Position numbers and translations under genes: made by a program. This document shows positions 1-6,533 of a stretch of DNA of 7,390 nt, in pieces; position 1 is the stretch's first letter, and each line of letters begins with the position of its first letter. Source of the stretch: Prevotella sp. CAG:1185 (GTDB lineage Bacteria; Bacteroidota; Bacteroidia; Bacteroidales; Bacteroidaceae); contig HF992506.1 of assembly GCA_000436695.1 (NCBI GenBank), positions 1 through 7,390 of the forward strand, written 5' to 3'. A model generated the notes under the pieces. The model worked only from the letters and a program-made list of their open reading frames with translations, ran no database searches and had not been told where the DNA came from.

Positions 1-1
1 T

Positions 2-58
2 AAATTTTTAACTCGTCCATTTTTATTGGACACTAATGGAGAATTATATAAACAATAA
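2..58 (+). CDS. 3' end of an unidentified plus-strand gene (partial)
   Basis: This reading frame is open from the window edge to a TAA at 56-58 and reads KFLTRPFLLDTNGELYKQ. The other two plus frames have stops within the first eight bases. The stop falls exactly where a terminator-like hairpin begins (58-88), as expected for the tail of a real gene. The peptide is hydrophilic with a short hydrophobic strand, and nothing in it allows a family to be named. With only 18 codons the reading could be chance. The hairpin placement is the main support. Confidence 0.5.
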   Translation, partial: KFLTRPFLLDTNGELYKQ

Positions 59-88
59 AAAGGGGTGAAGTTAAACTTCGCCCCTTTT
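58..88. terminator. Hairpin terminator shared by two converging genes
   Basis: AAAAGGGG (58-65) pairs with CCCCTTTT (81-88), and GAAG (67-70) pairs with CTTC (76-79). A U-G wobble (66/80) joins the two stems on the plus strand, and the loop is five bases (71-75). The flanking A and T runs give a U-tract when transcribed in either direction. On the minus strand the wobble becomes one C/A mismatch. It lies directly after the partial gene ending at 58 and about 22 bases past the stop of the mutase at 111, so it probably terminates both. Confidence 0.85.
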
Positions 89-110
89 ATTTAAAGTATC
101 TGAATATCTA

Positions 111-1859
111 TCAATTAAGATTCAATGATTTCTTAATAGCAGCAATTTTGTCATTCGCTTCATTTGTACAACGCTCATAACAGCCATTACATTTCATTGT
201 ACCTTTAACCTCAATGTAGAATTTGATCTTAGGCTCAGTTCCAGAAGGACGAACACTAATCTTTGTTCCATCTTCACAGAACCACTGAAGAACATTACTT
301 GGCTCAGGCATATTTAGCTTTGTTACATTACCATTTACATCACGCTGCTCCAAAGTCTGATAATCTTTCCAAACAGTAACTTTACTTCCGCCAAGTTCCT
401 GAGGAGGATTATTTCTGAAATCAGTCATCATCTGCTTGATTTCATCAGCTCCACTCTTACCAGGCTTTACAACATTTATTGTAAACTCTCTAGAGAATCC
501 ATATTCAAGATATATATCCATAAGAACATCGTAAAGGGTCTTGCCCTGATCCTTTGCCCATGCACATATCTCGGCCAGCAATGAACATGCAGAAACAGCA
601 TCCTTATCACGTACAAAATCCTCAGCCAAGAAACCATAACTCTCTTCACCGCCACCAATATATTGCTGTTTGCCTTCAGACAAAGCAATTTCACGTGCAA
701 TCCATTTAAAGCCAGTGTAACAGTCACGCATTTCAATATGTTGCTTTTCTGCTATTTTGCGTATAACTTCTGTTGTTACAATAGTCTTAACAATAAAGTC
801 TGTCGGTTTCATCAAACCTTTAGCCTGACGATTCTTTATAATATAATATAAGAAAAGAAGACAGGTCTGGTTACCATTTATCAAAATCCACTCACCCTTA
901 TCATTCTTGCAAGCCATACCAACACGGTCAGCATCAGGATCGCTCGCCATCACAATATCTGCATCAAGTTCCTTAGCATCACGAAGAGCAAGAGTGAGAG
1001 CCTCACCATTCTCGGGATTAGGACTTACTACAGTTGGGAAATCACCGCTCTTAACCATCTGTTCCTTAACACAATGAACATTCTCAAATCCCCAAAGTTT
1101 AAGAGAACGCGGTATCAGCATCATACCTGTACCATGCAGCGGAGTATATACGATCTTAAGATCCTTCTGGCGTTTGATTACATCAGGGTCAATTGAAATT
1201 CCATGTATCAAATCAAGATAAACCTTATCTATCTCTTCGCCGATTATTTCAATAAGGTCCTTGTTACCATCAAATTTAACATCTTCTACACTTACTTTAT
1301 TAACCTCGTCAATAATACCTTTATCATGAGGAGCAAGTACCTGTGCACCGTCTGCCCAATAAGCTTTATAACCATTATACTCTTTAGGATTATGACTTGC
1401 AGTAATATTGACTCCACTCTGGCATCCAAGATGACGGATTGCGAAAGAACACTCAGGTGTAGGTCTCATATCATCAAACAGGTATACCTTTATTCCATTA
1501 GCAGAAAAGATGTTTGCAACAGTTTCAGCAAAAAGTCTGCTGTTGTTACGGCAATCATGGCATACAACAACTGATATCTGATCACGGTCTGCAAAATTCT
1601 TTTTCAAATAATTTGCAAAGCCCTGCGTTGCCATACCTACGGTATAAATATTCATTCGATTGCTTCCGGCTCCCATAATACCTCTAAGGCCACCTGTTCC
1701 AAACTCAAGATTTTTATAGAAACTTTCAATCAAATCTGTCTTGTCTTCTTTTTCAAGCATGGCTTTAACCGTTTTTTGAGTCTCCTCATCGAAGAAAGGA
1801 GTCAGCCACTGCTTGGCTTTACTTTCACATAATGCAATTAAATCTGTGTTATTTTCCAT
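111..1859 (-). CDS. Phosphoglucomutase/phosphomannomutase (alpha-D-phosphohexomutase family)
   Basis: A 582-residue cytoplasmic enzyme that interconverts hexose 1- and 6-phosphates, linking glycolysis to nucleotide-sugar and polysaccharide synthesis. All four family signatures are visible: the N-terminal GTGGLRG (residues 54-60), the phosphoserine loop TASHNP with catalytic Ser155, the Mg-binding loop DPDADR (307-312), the sugar-specificity loop GGGEESYG (402-409) and the phosphate-binding RPSGTEPK (537-544). The length fits the long PGM/PMM subgroup (about 550-600 residues) found in Bacteroidetes and Firmicutes, not the shorter ManB/GlmM types. The ATG at 1859 places the conserved N-terminal helix correctly and follows a TATCTTTG box by about 36 bases. 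An unusual C-x2-C-x3-C cluster (Cys557, 560, 564) lies in the C-terminal domain. Whether glucose or mannose phosphate is preferred cannot be read from the sequence. The gene stands alone, divergent from the DUF4491-rlmH genes. Confidence 0.95.
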   Translation of the reverse strand: MENNTDLIALCESKAKQWLTPFFDEETQKTVKAMLEKEDKTDLIESFYKNLEFGTGGLRGIMGAGSNRMNIYTVGMATQGFANYLKKNFADRDQISVVVCHDCRNNSRLFAETVANIFSANGIKVYLFDDMRPTPECSFAIRHLGCQSGVNITASHNPKEYNGYKAYWADGAQVLAPHDKGIIDEVNKVSVEDVKFDGNKDLIEIIGEEIDKVYLDLIHGISIDPDVIKRQKDLKIVYTPLHGTGMMLIPRSLKLWGFENVHCVKEQMVKSGDFPTVVSPNPENGEALTLALRDAKELDADIVMASDPDADRVGMACKNDKGEWILINGNQTCLLFLYYIIKNRQAKGLMKPTDFIVKTIVTTEVIRKIAEKQHIEMRDCYTGFKWIAREIALSEGKQQYIGGGEESYGFLAEDFVRDKDAVSACSLLAEICAWAKDQGKTLYDVLMDIYLEYGFSREFTINVVKPGKSGADEIKQMMTDFRNNPPQELGGSKVTVWKDYQTLEQRDVNGNVTKLNMPEPSNVLQWFCEDGTKISVRPSGTEPKIKFYIEVKGTMKCNGCYERCTNEANDKIAAIKKSLNLN

Positions 1860-1895
1860 ATTGTTATATATAAATAGTAATAAATTTTCTGATTA

Positions 1896-1903
1896 CAAAG
1901 ATA
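1896..1903 (-). promoter_or_regulatory. Putative -7 promoter box of the phosphohexomutase gene
   Basis: On the minus strand this reads TATCTTTG, an exact match to the Bacteroidetes -7 consensus TAnnTTTG, placed so that the leader would be about 30 bases. No TTTG is present 19-21 bases upstream, so the -33 half is missing or degenerate. Confidence 0.55.
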
Positions 1904-1994
1904 ATAAAATAAAATCCAAAATGAGCTATTGATAAAATAATTTTCTTTTTTTTCATCTAAAAAACTTTAATCTTCATCTATTTATAAAAATCTA

Positions 1995-2025
1995 TTTGTC
2001 AATTTAGGAAAAATGAGTAAATTTG
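1995..2025 (+). promoter_or_regulatory. Bacteroidetes-type promoter for DUF4491-rlmH (and possibly uxuA onward)
   Basis: A TTTG (1995-1998) is followed, after exactly 19 bases, by TAAATTTG (2018-2025). This matches the sigma-ABfr consensus TTTG-N19-21-TAnnTTTG. Transcription would start near 2030-2033, giving a leader of about 20 bases before the ATG at 2053. The -7 box overlaps a perfect 14-bp palindrome (2020-2033). Confidence 0.75.
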
Positions 2026-2033
2026 CGCAAATT
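2020..2033. repeat. Perfect 14-bp palindrome over the -7 box and start site
   Basis: AATTTGCGCAAATT is its own reverse complement. It covers the right part of the TAAATTTG box and the predicted start of transcription, where a repressor dimer would block initiation. Part of the symmetry is built in, because the promoter box itself contributes ATTTG. An operator role is inference. Confidence 0.4.
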
Positions 2034-2052
2034 ATAACAATAATAAGCATAT

Positions 2053-2352
2053 ATGCATTTTTCTGGAATAATCATAGCCATATCATGTTTCTTAATAATT
2101 GGAATATTTCATCCAATTGTTATAAAGACAGAATATTACACTGGCACAAGATTTTGGTGGATATTCCTTATTATAGGATTAATAAGTCTTTTGTCAGCAC
2201 TATTTATAGCCAATTCTTTATATTCCGCAATTTTAGGAATATTCGGAGCATCATCATTATGGTCTATCAAAGAATTATTCGAACAATGTGACAGAGTAAA
2301 AAAAGGCTGGTTTCCAATGAATCCAAAACGTAAAAATGAATATTCAAAATGA
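2053..2352 (+). CDS. DUF4491 family small integral membrane protein
   Basis: A 99-residue protein of unknown function. It matches my recollection of the DUF4491 family: an N-terminal hydrophobic helix leading into FHPIVIK (19-25), then EYY-GTR-WW (27-36), further membrane helices, and a cytoplasmic-looking basic tail with KELFEQ (73-78) and KKGWFP (83-88). Three hydrophobic stretches (about 4-22, 34-53 and 55-72) suggest three membrane spans, and there is no cleavable signal peptide. Start choice: this ATG lies just downstream of a good promoter and gives the expected family N-terminus. The stop codon overlaps the rlmH start as ATGA, implying cotranscription and translational coupling. The pairing is positional, and no biochemical link to rRNA methylation is evident. 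Confidence 0.85.
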   Translation: MHFSGIIIAISCFLIIGIFHPIVIKTEYYTGTRFWWIFLIIGLISLLSALFIANSLYSAILGIFGASSLWSIKELFEQCDRVKKGWFPMNPKRKNEYSK

Positions 2353-2819
2353 AAATAACACTATTACTTGTCGGAAAAACTGACAACAAGTTATATGCCG
2401 AAGGAATAGAAGACTATGTTAACAGAATCAATCATTATACATCTTTTGATATAAAAGTAATCTCTGATCTTAAAAACACCAAAAATCTTACTGAAAATCA
2501 ACAAAAAGAAAAAGAAGGAGAACTTATACTGAAAAACATAGAAAATAAAAGTGTTGTTGTTTTACTAGATGAACACGGTAAAGAATTCAGAAGTGTAGAA
2601 TTTGCGAGCTGGTTAGAAAATAAACAGCAAACAATAAAACAGCTTACTTTTGTCATAGGTGGTCCTTACGGATTTTCGAAATCTGTATACGAGCGCGCAA
2701 ATGAAAAAATATCATTATCTAAGATGACATTTTCTCATCAAATGGTAAGACTACTATTTACGGAACAAATCTACCGTGCATGCACAATAATAAGAAATGA
2801 ACATTATCATCATGAATAA
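2349..2819 (+). CDS. rlmH: 23S rRNA (pseudouridine1915-N3)-methyltransferase RlmH
   Basis: A 156-residue SPOUT-class methyltransferase, the usual length for the family. It uses S-adenosylmethionine to methylate pseudouridine 1915 in helix 69 of 23S rRNA on assembled 70S ribosomes. Visible family features are the N-terminal strand MKITLLLVGK, the LLDEHGKEF segment (72-80), the SAM-binding knot loop IGGPYG (103-108), the LSKMTFSHQMVRLLFTEQ segment (123-140) that forms the rest of the knot, and the C-terminal YHHE (153-156) equivalent to the YHRE end of the E. coli protein. It overlaps the upstream DUF4491 gene by four bases (ATGA). The gene is more A-rich than the sugar-acid genes that follow. 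No terminator separates it from uxuA 28 bases downstream, so read-through into uxuA is possible. Confidence 0.96.
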   Translation: MKITLLLVGKTDNKLYAEGIEDYVNRINHYTSFDIKVISDLKNTKNLTENQQKEKEGELILKNIENKSVVVLLDEHGKEFRSVEFASWLENKQQTIKQLTFVIGGPYGFSKSVYERANEKISLSKMTFSHQMVRLLFTEQIYRACTIIRNEHYHHE

Positions 2820-2847
2820 CTTTTGATTTTATATAAAGAAAACTAAT

Positions 2848-4029
2848 ATGGAAAAAACATGGAGATGGTTCGGCAAGAAAGATAAAATAACATTGTCGAT
2901 GCTAAAACAAATTGGCGTTGAGGGAATCGTCACTGCACTACATGATGTCCCTAACGGAGAAGTCTGGACTAGAGAAAAAATAAGAGACTTACGCGAATAC
3001 ATAGAAAGTTATGGTATGCGTTGGTCTGTCGTTGAAAGCCTTCCTGTATGCGAAAGCATTAAATACGCAGGTCCTGATAGAGACGAACTGATTGAAAAAT
3101 ATAAAGAAAGCCTCAAGAATCTAAGTCTAGAAGGTATACATACTATATGTTATAACTTTATGCCTGTGCTTGACTGGGCAAGAACAGACTTGGCCCACCC
3201 CAACCCGGACGGGACCAGCAATCTATATTTCAGTCACGCTCAATTTGCATACTTTGACTGTTGCATATTAAAAAGGAAAAACGCTGAAGAGCAATATAGC
3301 CCTGAAGTATTGGCAGAAGTTGAAAAGCTCAAGCAGTCTATGACACCTGCCGATGACCACAGACTTGTTGAAAACATTATAGTTAAGACTCAAGGGTTCG
3401 TTAACGGCAACATAACAGAAAACGACGAACACCCTGTTGAACTTTTCAGACACCTGCTGGATTTATACAAAGGCATAACAAAAGACCAACTGCGTGAAAA
3501 TATGAGATATTTCCTTGCAGCCATTATGCCTACATGTGATGAATATGACATGTATATGTGTGTACACCCGGATGATCCTCCATTCCCAATTCTTGGGCTT
3601 CCGCGTATCGTTACTTGTGATGAAGACATCAACTGGTTCTTAAAAGCAGTTGACAATCCACATAACGGACTTACATTCTGCGCAGGCTCACTTTCTGCAG
3701 GAGCACACAATAATATCACTGAACTTGCACGGAAATATGCAGACAGAACATGGTTTGTACACATGAGGTCATGCAAAGTTTTCCCGAACGGAGATTTCAC
3801 AGAAGCATCACACCTTGGCGGAAGAGCCGACTTGATAGAACTGGCACGTATATTCGAAAAGACAAATCCAGGACTTCCGATGCGTGTAGATCATGGACCA
3901 AACATGCTAGGAGATCTTGACAAAGGATACAATCCCGGATACACATTCCTCGGACGTATGTTCGCAATGGGACAAGTACAAGGAATCTTAGCTACAGTAG
4001 ACAGAGAATTAGGAATAAATCAAAAATAA
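2848..4029 (+). CDS. uxuA: Mannonate dehydratase
   Basis: A 393-residue enzyme, full family length, that dehydrates D-mannonate to 2-keto-3-deoxy-D-gluconate in the glucuronate branch of hexuronate catabolism (EC 4.2.1.8). It is a TIM-barrel protein needing Mn or a similar divalent metal. The N-terminus has the characteristic WRWFG (5-9) and ALHDVPNGEVW (30-40). The likely metal ligands are His240 in CVHPDDPPFP, Cys278 in FCAGS, His305 in VHMRS and Asp348 in VDHGP, which match the ligand set I recall for the Streptococcus enzyme. The C-terminal RVDHGPNML and GYTFLGRMFAMG blocks are intact. The ATG is preceded by a weak purine run (AAAGAAAA) and no real Shine-Dalgarno sequence, as is normal in Bacteroidetes. 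The SDR gene for the preceding pathway step starts 18 bases after its stop. I see no convincing promoter directly before it. Confidence 0.96.
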   Translation: MEKTWRWFGKKDKITLSMLKQIGVEGIVTALHDVPNGEVWTREKIRDLREYIESYGMRWSVVESLPVCESIKYAGPDRDELIEKYKESLKNLSLEGIHTICYNFMPVLDWARTDLAHPNPDGTSNLYFSHAQFAYFDCCILKRKNAEEQYSPEVLAEVEKLKQSMTPADDHRLVENIIVKTQGFVNGNITENDEHPVELFRHLLDLYKGITKDQLRENMRYFLAAIMPTCDEYDMYMCVHPDDPPFPILGLPRIVTCDEDINWFLKAVDNPHNGLTFCAGSLSAGAHNNITELARKYADRTWFVHMRSCKVFPNGDFTEASHLGGRADLIELARIFEKTNPGLPMRVDHGPNMLGDLDKGYNPGYTFLGRMFAMGQVQGILATVDRELGINQK

Positions 4030-4047
4030 AACTTATTTTAATAAACT

Positions 4048-4860
4048 ATGAACGAACTATTTAATATTAAAGATTACGTAACTGTAATCACTGGCGGAAC
4101 TGGTGTCCTTGGACGCACAATAGCAAAATATCTTGCAAAAAATGGGGCCAAAGTTATTATACTTGGCAGAAAAGAAAATGTAGGCAACGAAATTGTTGAA
4201 GACATCAAGAAAGATGGTAATCATGCAGAATTCATGAAGACTGACGTGATGGATCAAGAACTCGTTCAGAAGAACTGCGATGAAATCATCGAGAAATATG
4301 GAAGAATTGATACTCTGCTTAATGCAGCAGGAGGCAATATGCCTGGTGCCGTAATAGCCCCGGATAAGAACATCTTTGACTTAAAGGTTGAAGAATTTCA
4401 GAAAGTACTTAATCTTAATCTGACCGGTACGGTTATTCCTACTCAGATATTCCTTAAGCCGATGGTAAAACAAGGCAAGGGTTCTATCATTAATTTCTCA
4501 TCAATGGCAGCATTCCGCCCCATTACACGCGTATGCGGCTATGCAGCAGCAAAAGCCGGAATAAGTAACTTCACAGCTTTCATGGCAACAGAATGCGCAA
4601 AGAAATTTGGTGAGGGAATACGCGTAAACGCAATTGCACCAGGATTCTTCATCACAGAACAAAACAGAACATTACTTACAAATCCTGATGGTTCATACAC
4701 ACAAAGAGGAAAAGACGTTATTCATCAGACACCTTTCGGAAGAATGGGTGATCCAGAGGAGCTTTGCGGAACAATACATTATTTAATGAGTGACGCAGCA
4801 AAATTCGTTACCGGTACTGTAGCCGTTGTTGACGGAGGTTTCAATATTTATGCCATGTAA
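4048..4860 (+). CDS. SDR-family oxidoreductase, probable D-mannonate oxidoreductase (fructuronate reductase)
   Basis: A 270-residue classical short-chain dehydrogenase/reductase. The Rossmann nucleotide loop is TGGTGVLG (15-22), with Val20 where the usual TGxxxGxG pattern has glycine. Next come NAAGG (92-96), Asn124, catalytic Ser152, Tyr165 and Lys169 (YAAAK), the PG pair (198-199) and the C-terminal VDGGF (261-265). Because it lies 18 bases after uxuA, the likely reaction is reduction of D-fructuronate to D-mannonate, directly before UxuA. Bacillus subtilis has a comparable SDR, UxuB/YjmF, beside its uxuA, whereas the E. coli UxuB is an unrelated long-chain polyol dehydrogenase. Arg41 follows the second beta strand instead of an acidic residue, so NADPH use is possible. 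The substrate is inferred from context and family resemblance. Other sugar-acid SDRs such as gluconate 5-dehydrogenase look similar. Confidence 0.85.
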   Translation: MNELFNIKDYVTVITGGTGVLGRTIAKYLAKNGAKVIILGRKENVGNEIVEDIKKDGNHAEFMKTDVMDQELVQKNCDEIIEKYGRIDTLLNAAGGNMPGAVIAPDKNIFDLKVEEFQKVLNLNLTGTVIPTQIFLKPMVKQGKGSIINFSSMAAFRPITRVCGYAAAKAGISNFTAFMATECAKKFGEGIRVNAIAPGFFITEQNRTLLTNPDGSYTQRGKDVIHQTPFGRMGDPEELCGTIHYLMSDAAKFVTGTVAVVDGGFNIYAM

Positions 4861-4908
4861 TTTGCGTAAATATTCATCAATAATATAACTACGCAAACCT
4901 TTACGTAA
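4861..4908. repeat. Three TTTRCGTA motifs between the SDR gene and uxaB (possible operator)
   Basis: TTTGCGTA (4861-4868) and its exact reverse complement TACGCAAA (4890-4897) form an 8-bp inverted repeat 21 bases apart. A third copy, TTTACGTAA (4900-4908), follows and contains the palindrome TTACGTAA. The group begins directly after the SDR stop codon and ends about 40 bases before a -7 box. As RNA, the inverted repeat would make only a weak AT-rich stem with a large loop and no U-tract, so a protein-binding site is a better guess than a terminator. No regulator is encoded nearby. Confidence 0.4.
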
Positions 4909-4949
4909 CATTAACAAAGAAAAAAGCAACAAGGTATCAAATAAAATAG

Positions 4950-4957
4950 TAATTTTG
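4950..4957 (+). promoter_or_regulatory. Putative -7 promoter box for uxaB
   Basis: TAATTTTG matches the Bacteroidetes TAnnTTTG consensus and lies 35 bases before the uxaB ATG, the usual distance. No TTTG occurs 19-21 bases upstream, so the promoter would be weak or activator-dependent. The 132-base gap before uxaB, against 18 bases between the previous two genes, also points to a separate transcript start. Confidence 0.5.
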
Positions 4958-4992
4958 CACTGAAAAGAAAAACAAACTCATTAATATAAATC

Positions 4993-6441
4993 ATGAAAAA
5001 ATTGCAAGCTCTAAACAAAAGGACTGCGCCTAAAAGCGTAATGCCTGAAAAAATCATTCAGTTTGGTGAAGGAAACTTCCTGCGTGCTTTCGTTGACTGG
5101 ATTATTTACAATATGGATCAGAAAACCGATTTCAATGGATCTGTAGTTGTTGTACAGCCTATTGAAAAAGGTATGGTTGACTGGCTTAACGGTCAAGACT
5201 GCTTATATCACGTAAATCTGCAAGGTCTTGACGAAGGCAAACCTGTCAACAGCCTCACACGTATTGATGTTATCAGCCGTGCGCTTAATCCATATACACA
5301 GAATCAGGCATTTATGGCTCTTGCCGACCAGCCCGAAATACGTTTCGTCATATCTAACACAACTGAGGCCGGTATAACATTCGACCCGAGCTGCAAACTT
5401 GAAGACGCTCCGGCCAGCTCATATCCAGGAAAATTGGTACAGCTGCTTTATCGCCGTTACCAGACTTTCAATGGTGATCCGACCAAAGGTCTTATCATCT
5501 TCCCATGTGAGCTGATATTCCTCAACGGACACGTTCTTAAAGACTGTATATATAAATACATCGATTTGTGGAATCTTGGTGAAGACTTCAAAAAATGGTT
5601 TACTGAATGCTGCGGTGTATATGCAACATTGGTTGACAGAATCGTTCCAGGTTTCCCACGCAAGGAGATTAAAGACATTCAGCAGAAGATTTGCTATGAA
5701 GACAACTTGGTTGTTCAGGCTGAAATATTCCATCTTTGGGTTATTGAAGCACCTAAAGAAGTTGCTGAAGAATTCCCGGCTGATAAAGCAGGTCTCCATG
5801 TATTGTTTGTTCCTTCAGAGGAGCCTTACCACGAGCGTAAAGTTACATTGCTCAATGGTCCGCACACAGTATTAAGCCCTGTAGCATTCTTAAGCGGTAT
5901 TAATATTGTACGCGACGCATGCAAGGATCCGGTAATAGGCAAATATATACACAAGGTTCAGTTTGAGGAACTGATGGAAACTCTTAACCTTCCTAAAGAT
6001 GAACTCCAGAAATTTGCAAGTGATGTGCTTGAGCGTTTCATGAATCCGTTTGTTGACCATCAGGTTACAAGCATCATGCTTAACTCATTCCCAAAATACC
6101 AGACACGTGATCTGCCAGGAGTAAAGACTTATCTTGAGCGTAAGGGAGAACTTCCACAAGGACTTGTATTCGGTCTTGCTGCAATCATAACATACTACAA
6201 AGGCGGAAAACGCGCTGATGGTACAGAGATTGTTCCGAACGATTCACAAGAAATAATAGATCTGCTTAAGAATCTTTGGGCTACAGGTGATACTCAGAAA
6301 GTTACAGACGGTGTCCTTTCTGCAACACAGATATGGGGCGAAGATCTGAATAACATTGCCGGTCTTAACGCATTGGTAAAGAAAGATCTTGACCTGATAC
6401 AAGAGAAAGGTATGCTTGAAGCAGTAAAAACAATTTTGTAA
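4993..6441 (+). CDS. uxaB: Tagaturonate reductase (altronate oxidoreductase)
   Basis: A 482-residue member of the polyol-specific long-chain dehydrogenase/reductase (mannitol dehydrogenase) family, almost exactly the length of E. coli UxaB (483). It reduces D-tagaturonate to D-altronate with NADH in galacturonate catabolism (EC 1.1.1.58). The N-terminal Rossmann part has the UxaB-type block IIQFGEGNFLRAFVDW (21-36), and SNTTEAGI (121-128) and the LVDRIVPG segment (213-220) follow. The catalytic K-x4-N-x2-H signature is intact as Lys283, Asn288 and His291 (ERKVTLLNGPHT). The C-terminal helical domain ends with LDLIQEKGMLEAV, again like UxaB. These blocks match UxaB better than UxuB or mannitol dehydrogenase. 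It is the only galacturonate-branch gene in the window. With the upstream SDR and UxuA it covers reduction steps of both hexuronate branches, although some activity on fructuronate cannot be excluded. Confidence 0.94.
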   Translation: MKKLQALNKRTAPKSVMPEKIIQFGEGNFLRAFVDWIIYNMDQKTDFNGSVVVVQPIEKGMVDWLNGQDCLYHVNLQGLDEGKPVNSLTRIDVISRALNPYTQNQAFMALADQPEIRFVISNTTEAGITFDPSCKLEDAPASSYPGKLVQLLYRRYQTFNGDPTKGLIIFPCELIFLNGHVLKDCIYKYIDLWNLGEDFKKWFTECCGVYATLVDRIVPGFPRKEIKDIQQKICYEDNLVVQAEIFHLWVIEAPKEVAEEFPADKAGLHVLFVPSEEPYHERKVTLLNGPHTVLSPVAFLSGINIVRDACKDPVIGKYIHKVQFEELMETLNLPKDELQKFASDVLERFMNPFVDHQVTSIMLNSFPKYQTRDLPGVKTYLERKGELPQGLVFGLAAIITYYKGGKRADGTEIVPNDSQEIIDLLKNLWATGDTQKVTDGVLSATQIWGEDLNNIAGLNALVKKDLDLIQEKGMLEAVKTIL

Positions 6442-6450
6442 TTTACAAAA

Positions 6451-6480
6451 ACCACATATTTACTAACTGCAAATAGTGGT
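6451..6480 (+). terminator. Weak hairpin after uxaB
   Basis: ACCAC (6451-6455) pairs with GTGGT (6476-6480) and TATTT (6457-6461) with AAATA (6471-6475), leaving one bulged A and a nine-base loop. It starts ten bases after the uxaB stop. The stem is AT-rich and lacks a U-tract, so it may act as an mRNA 3'-end stem or be incidental. Confidence 0.4.
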
Positions 6481-6503
6481 TAAATGAATTAATAATTAAA
6501 TAG

Positions 6504-6533
6504 GCCCCGCTGCAAACTAATTGCAGACGGGGC
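6504..6533. terminator. Strong GC-rich hairpin between uxaB and the TIGR02757 gene
   Basis: GCCCCG (6504-6509) pairs with CGGGGC (6528-6533) and CTGCAA (6510-6515) with TTGCAG (6521-6526), with one bulged A (6527) and a five-base loop. It is the most stable hairpin in the window and probably terminates the uxaB transcript, although the following TTGTTA is a poor U-tract. It ends only 18 bases before the ATG of the next gene, so any read-through transcript would carry it just upstream of the start codon. Confidence 0.7.

Noticed and set aside
1203..1574. Plus-strand open frame of 123 codons inside the phosphohexomutase gene
   Set aside because: It is antisense to conserved mutase sequence, including the phosphoserine loop; the translation is isoleucine-rich and low in information.
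2013..2291. Plus-strand open frame of 92 codons beginning inside the promoter region
   Set aside because: It overlaps DUF4491 in another frame, its ATG lies upstream of the predicted transcription start, and its translation has no protein-like conservation that I recognise.
3390..3800. Minus-strand open frame of 136 codons inside uxuA
   Set aside because: It is antisense to a clearly conserved part of uxuA that carries metal ligands, and it has no promoter or recognisable domain.
4861..4897. Inverted repeat after the SDR gene read as a transcription terminator
   Set aside because: The 8-bp AT-rich stem has a 21-base loop and no following U-tract, which is a poor terminator; it is kept only as a possible operator.
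5419..5799. Minus-strand open frame of 126 codons inside uxaB
   Set aside because: It is antisense to conserved uxaB sequence, and the cysteine- and phenylalanine-rich translation looks like an artefact.
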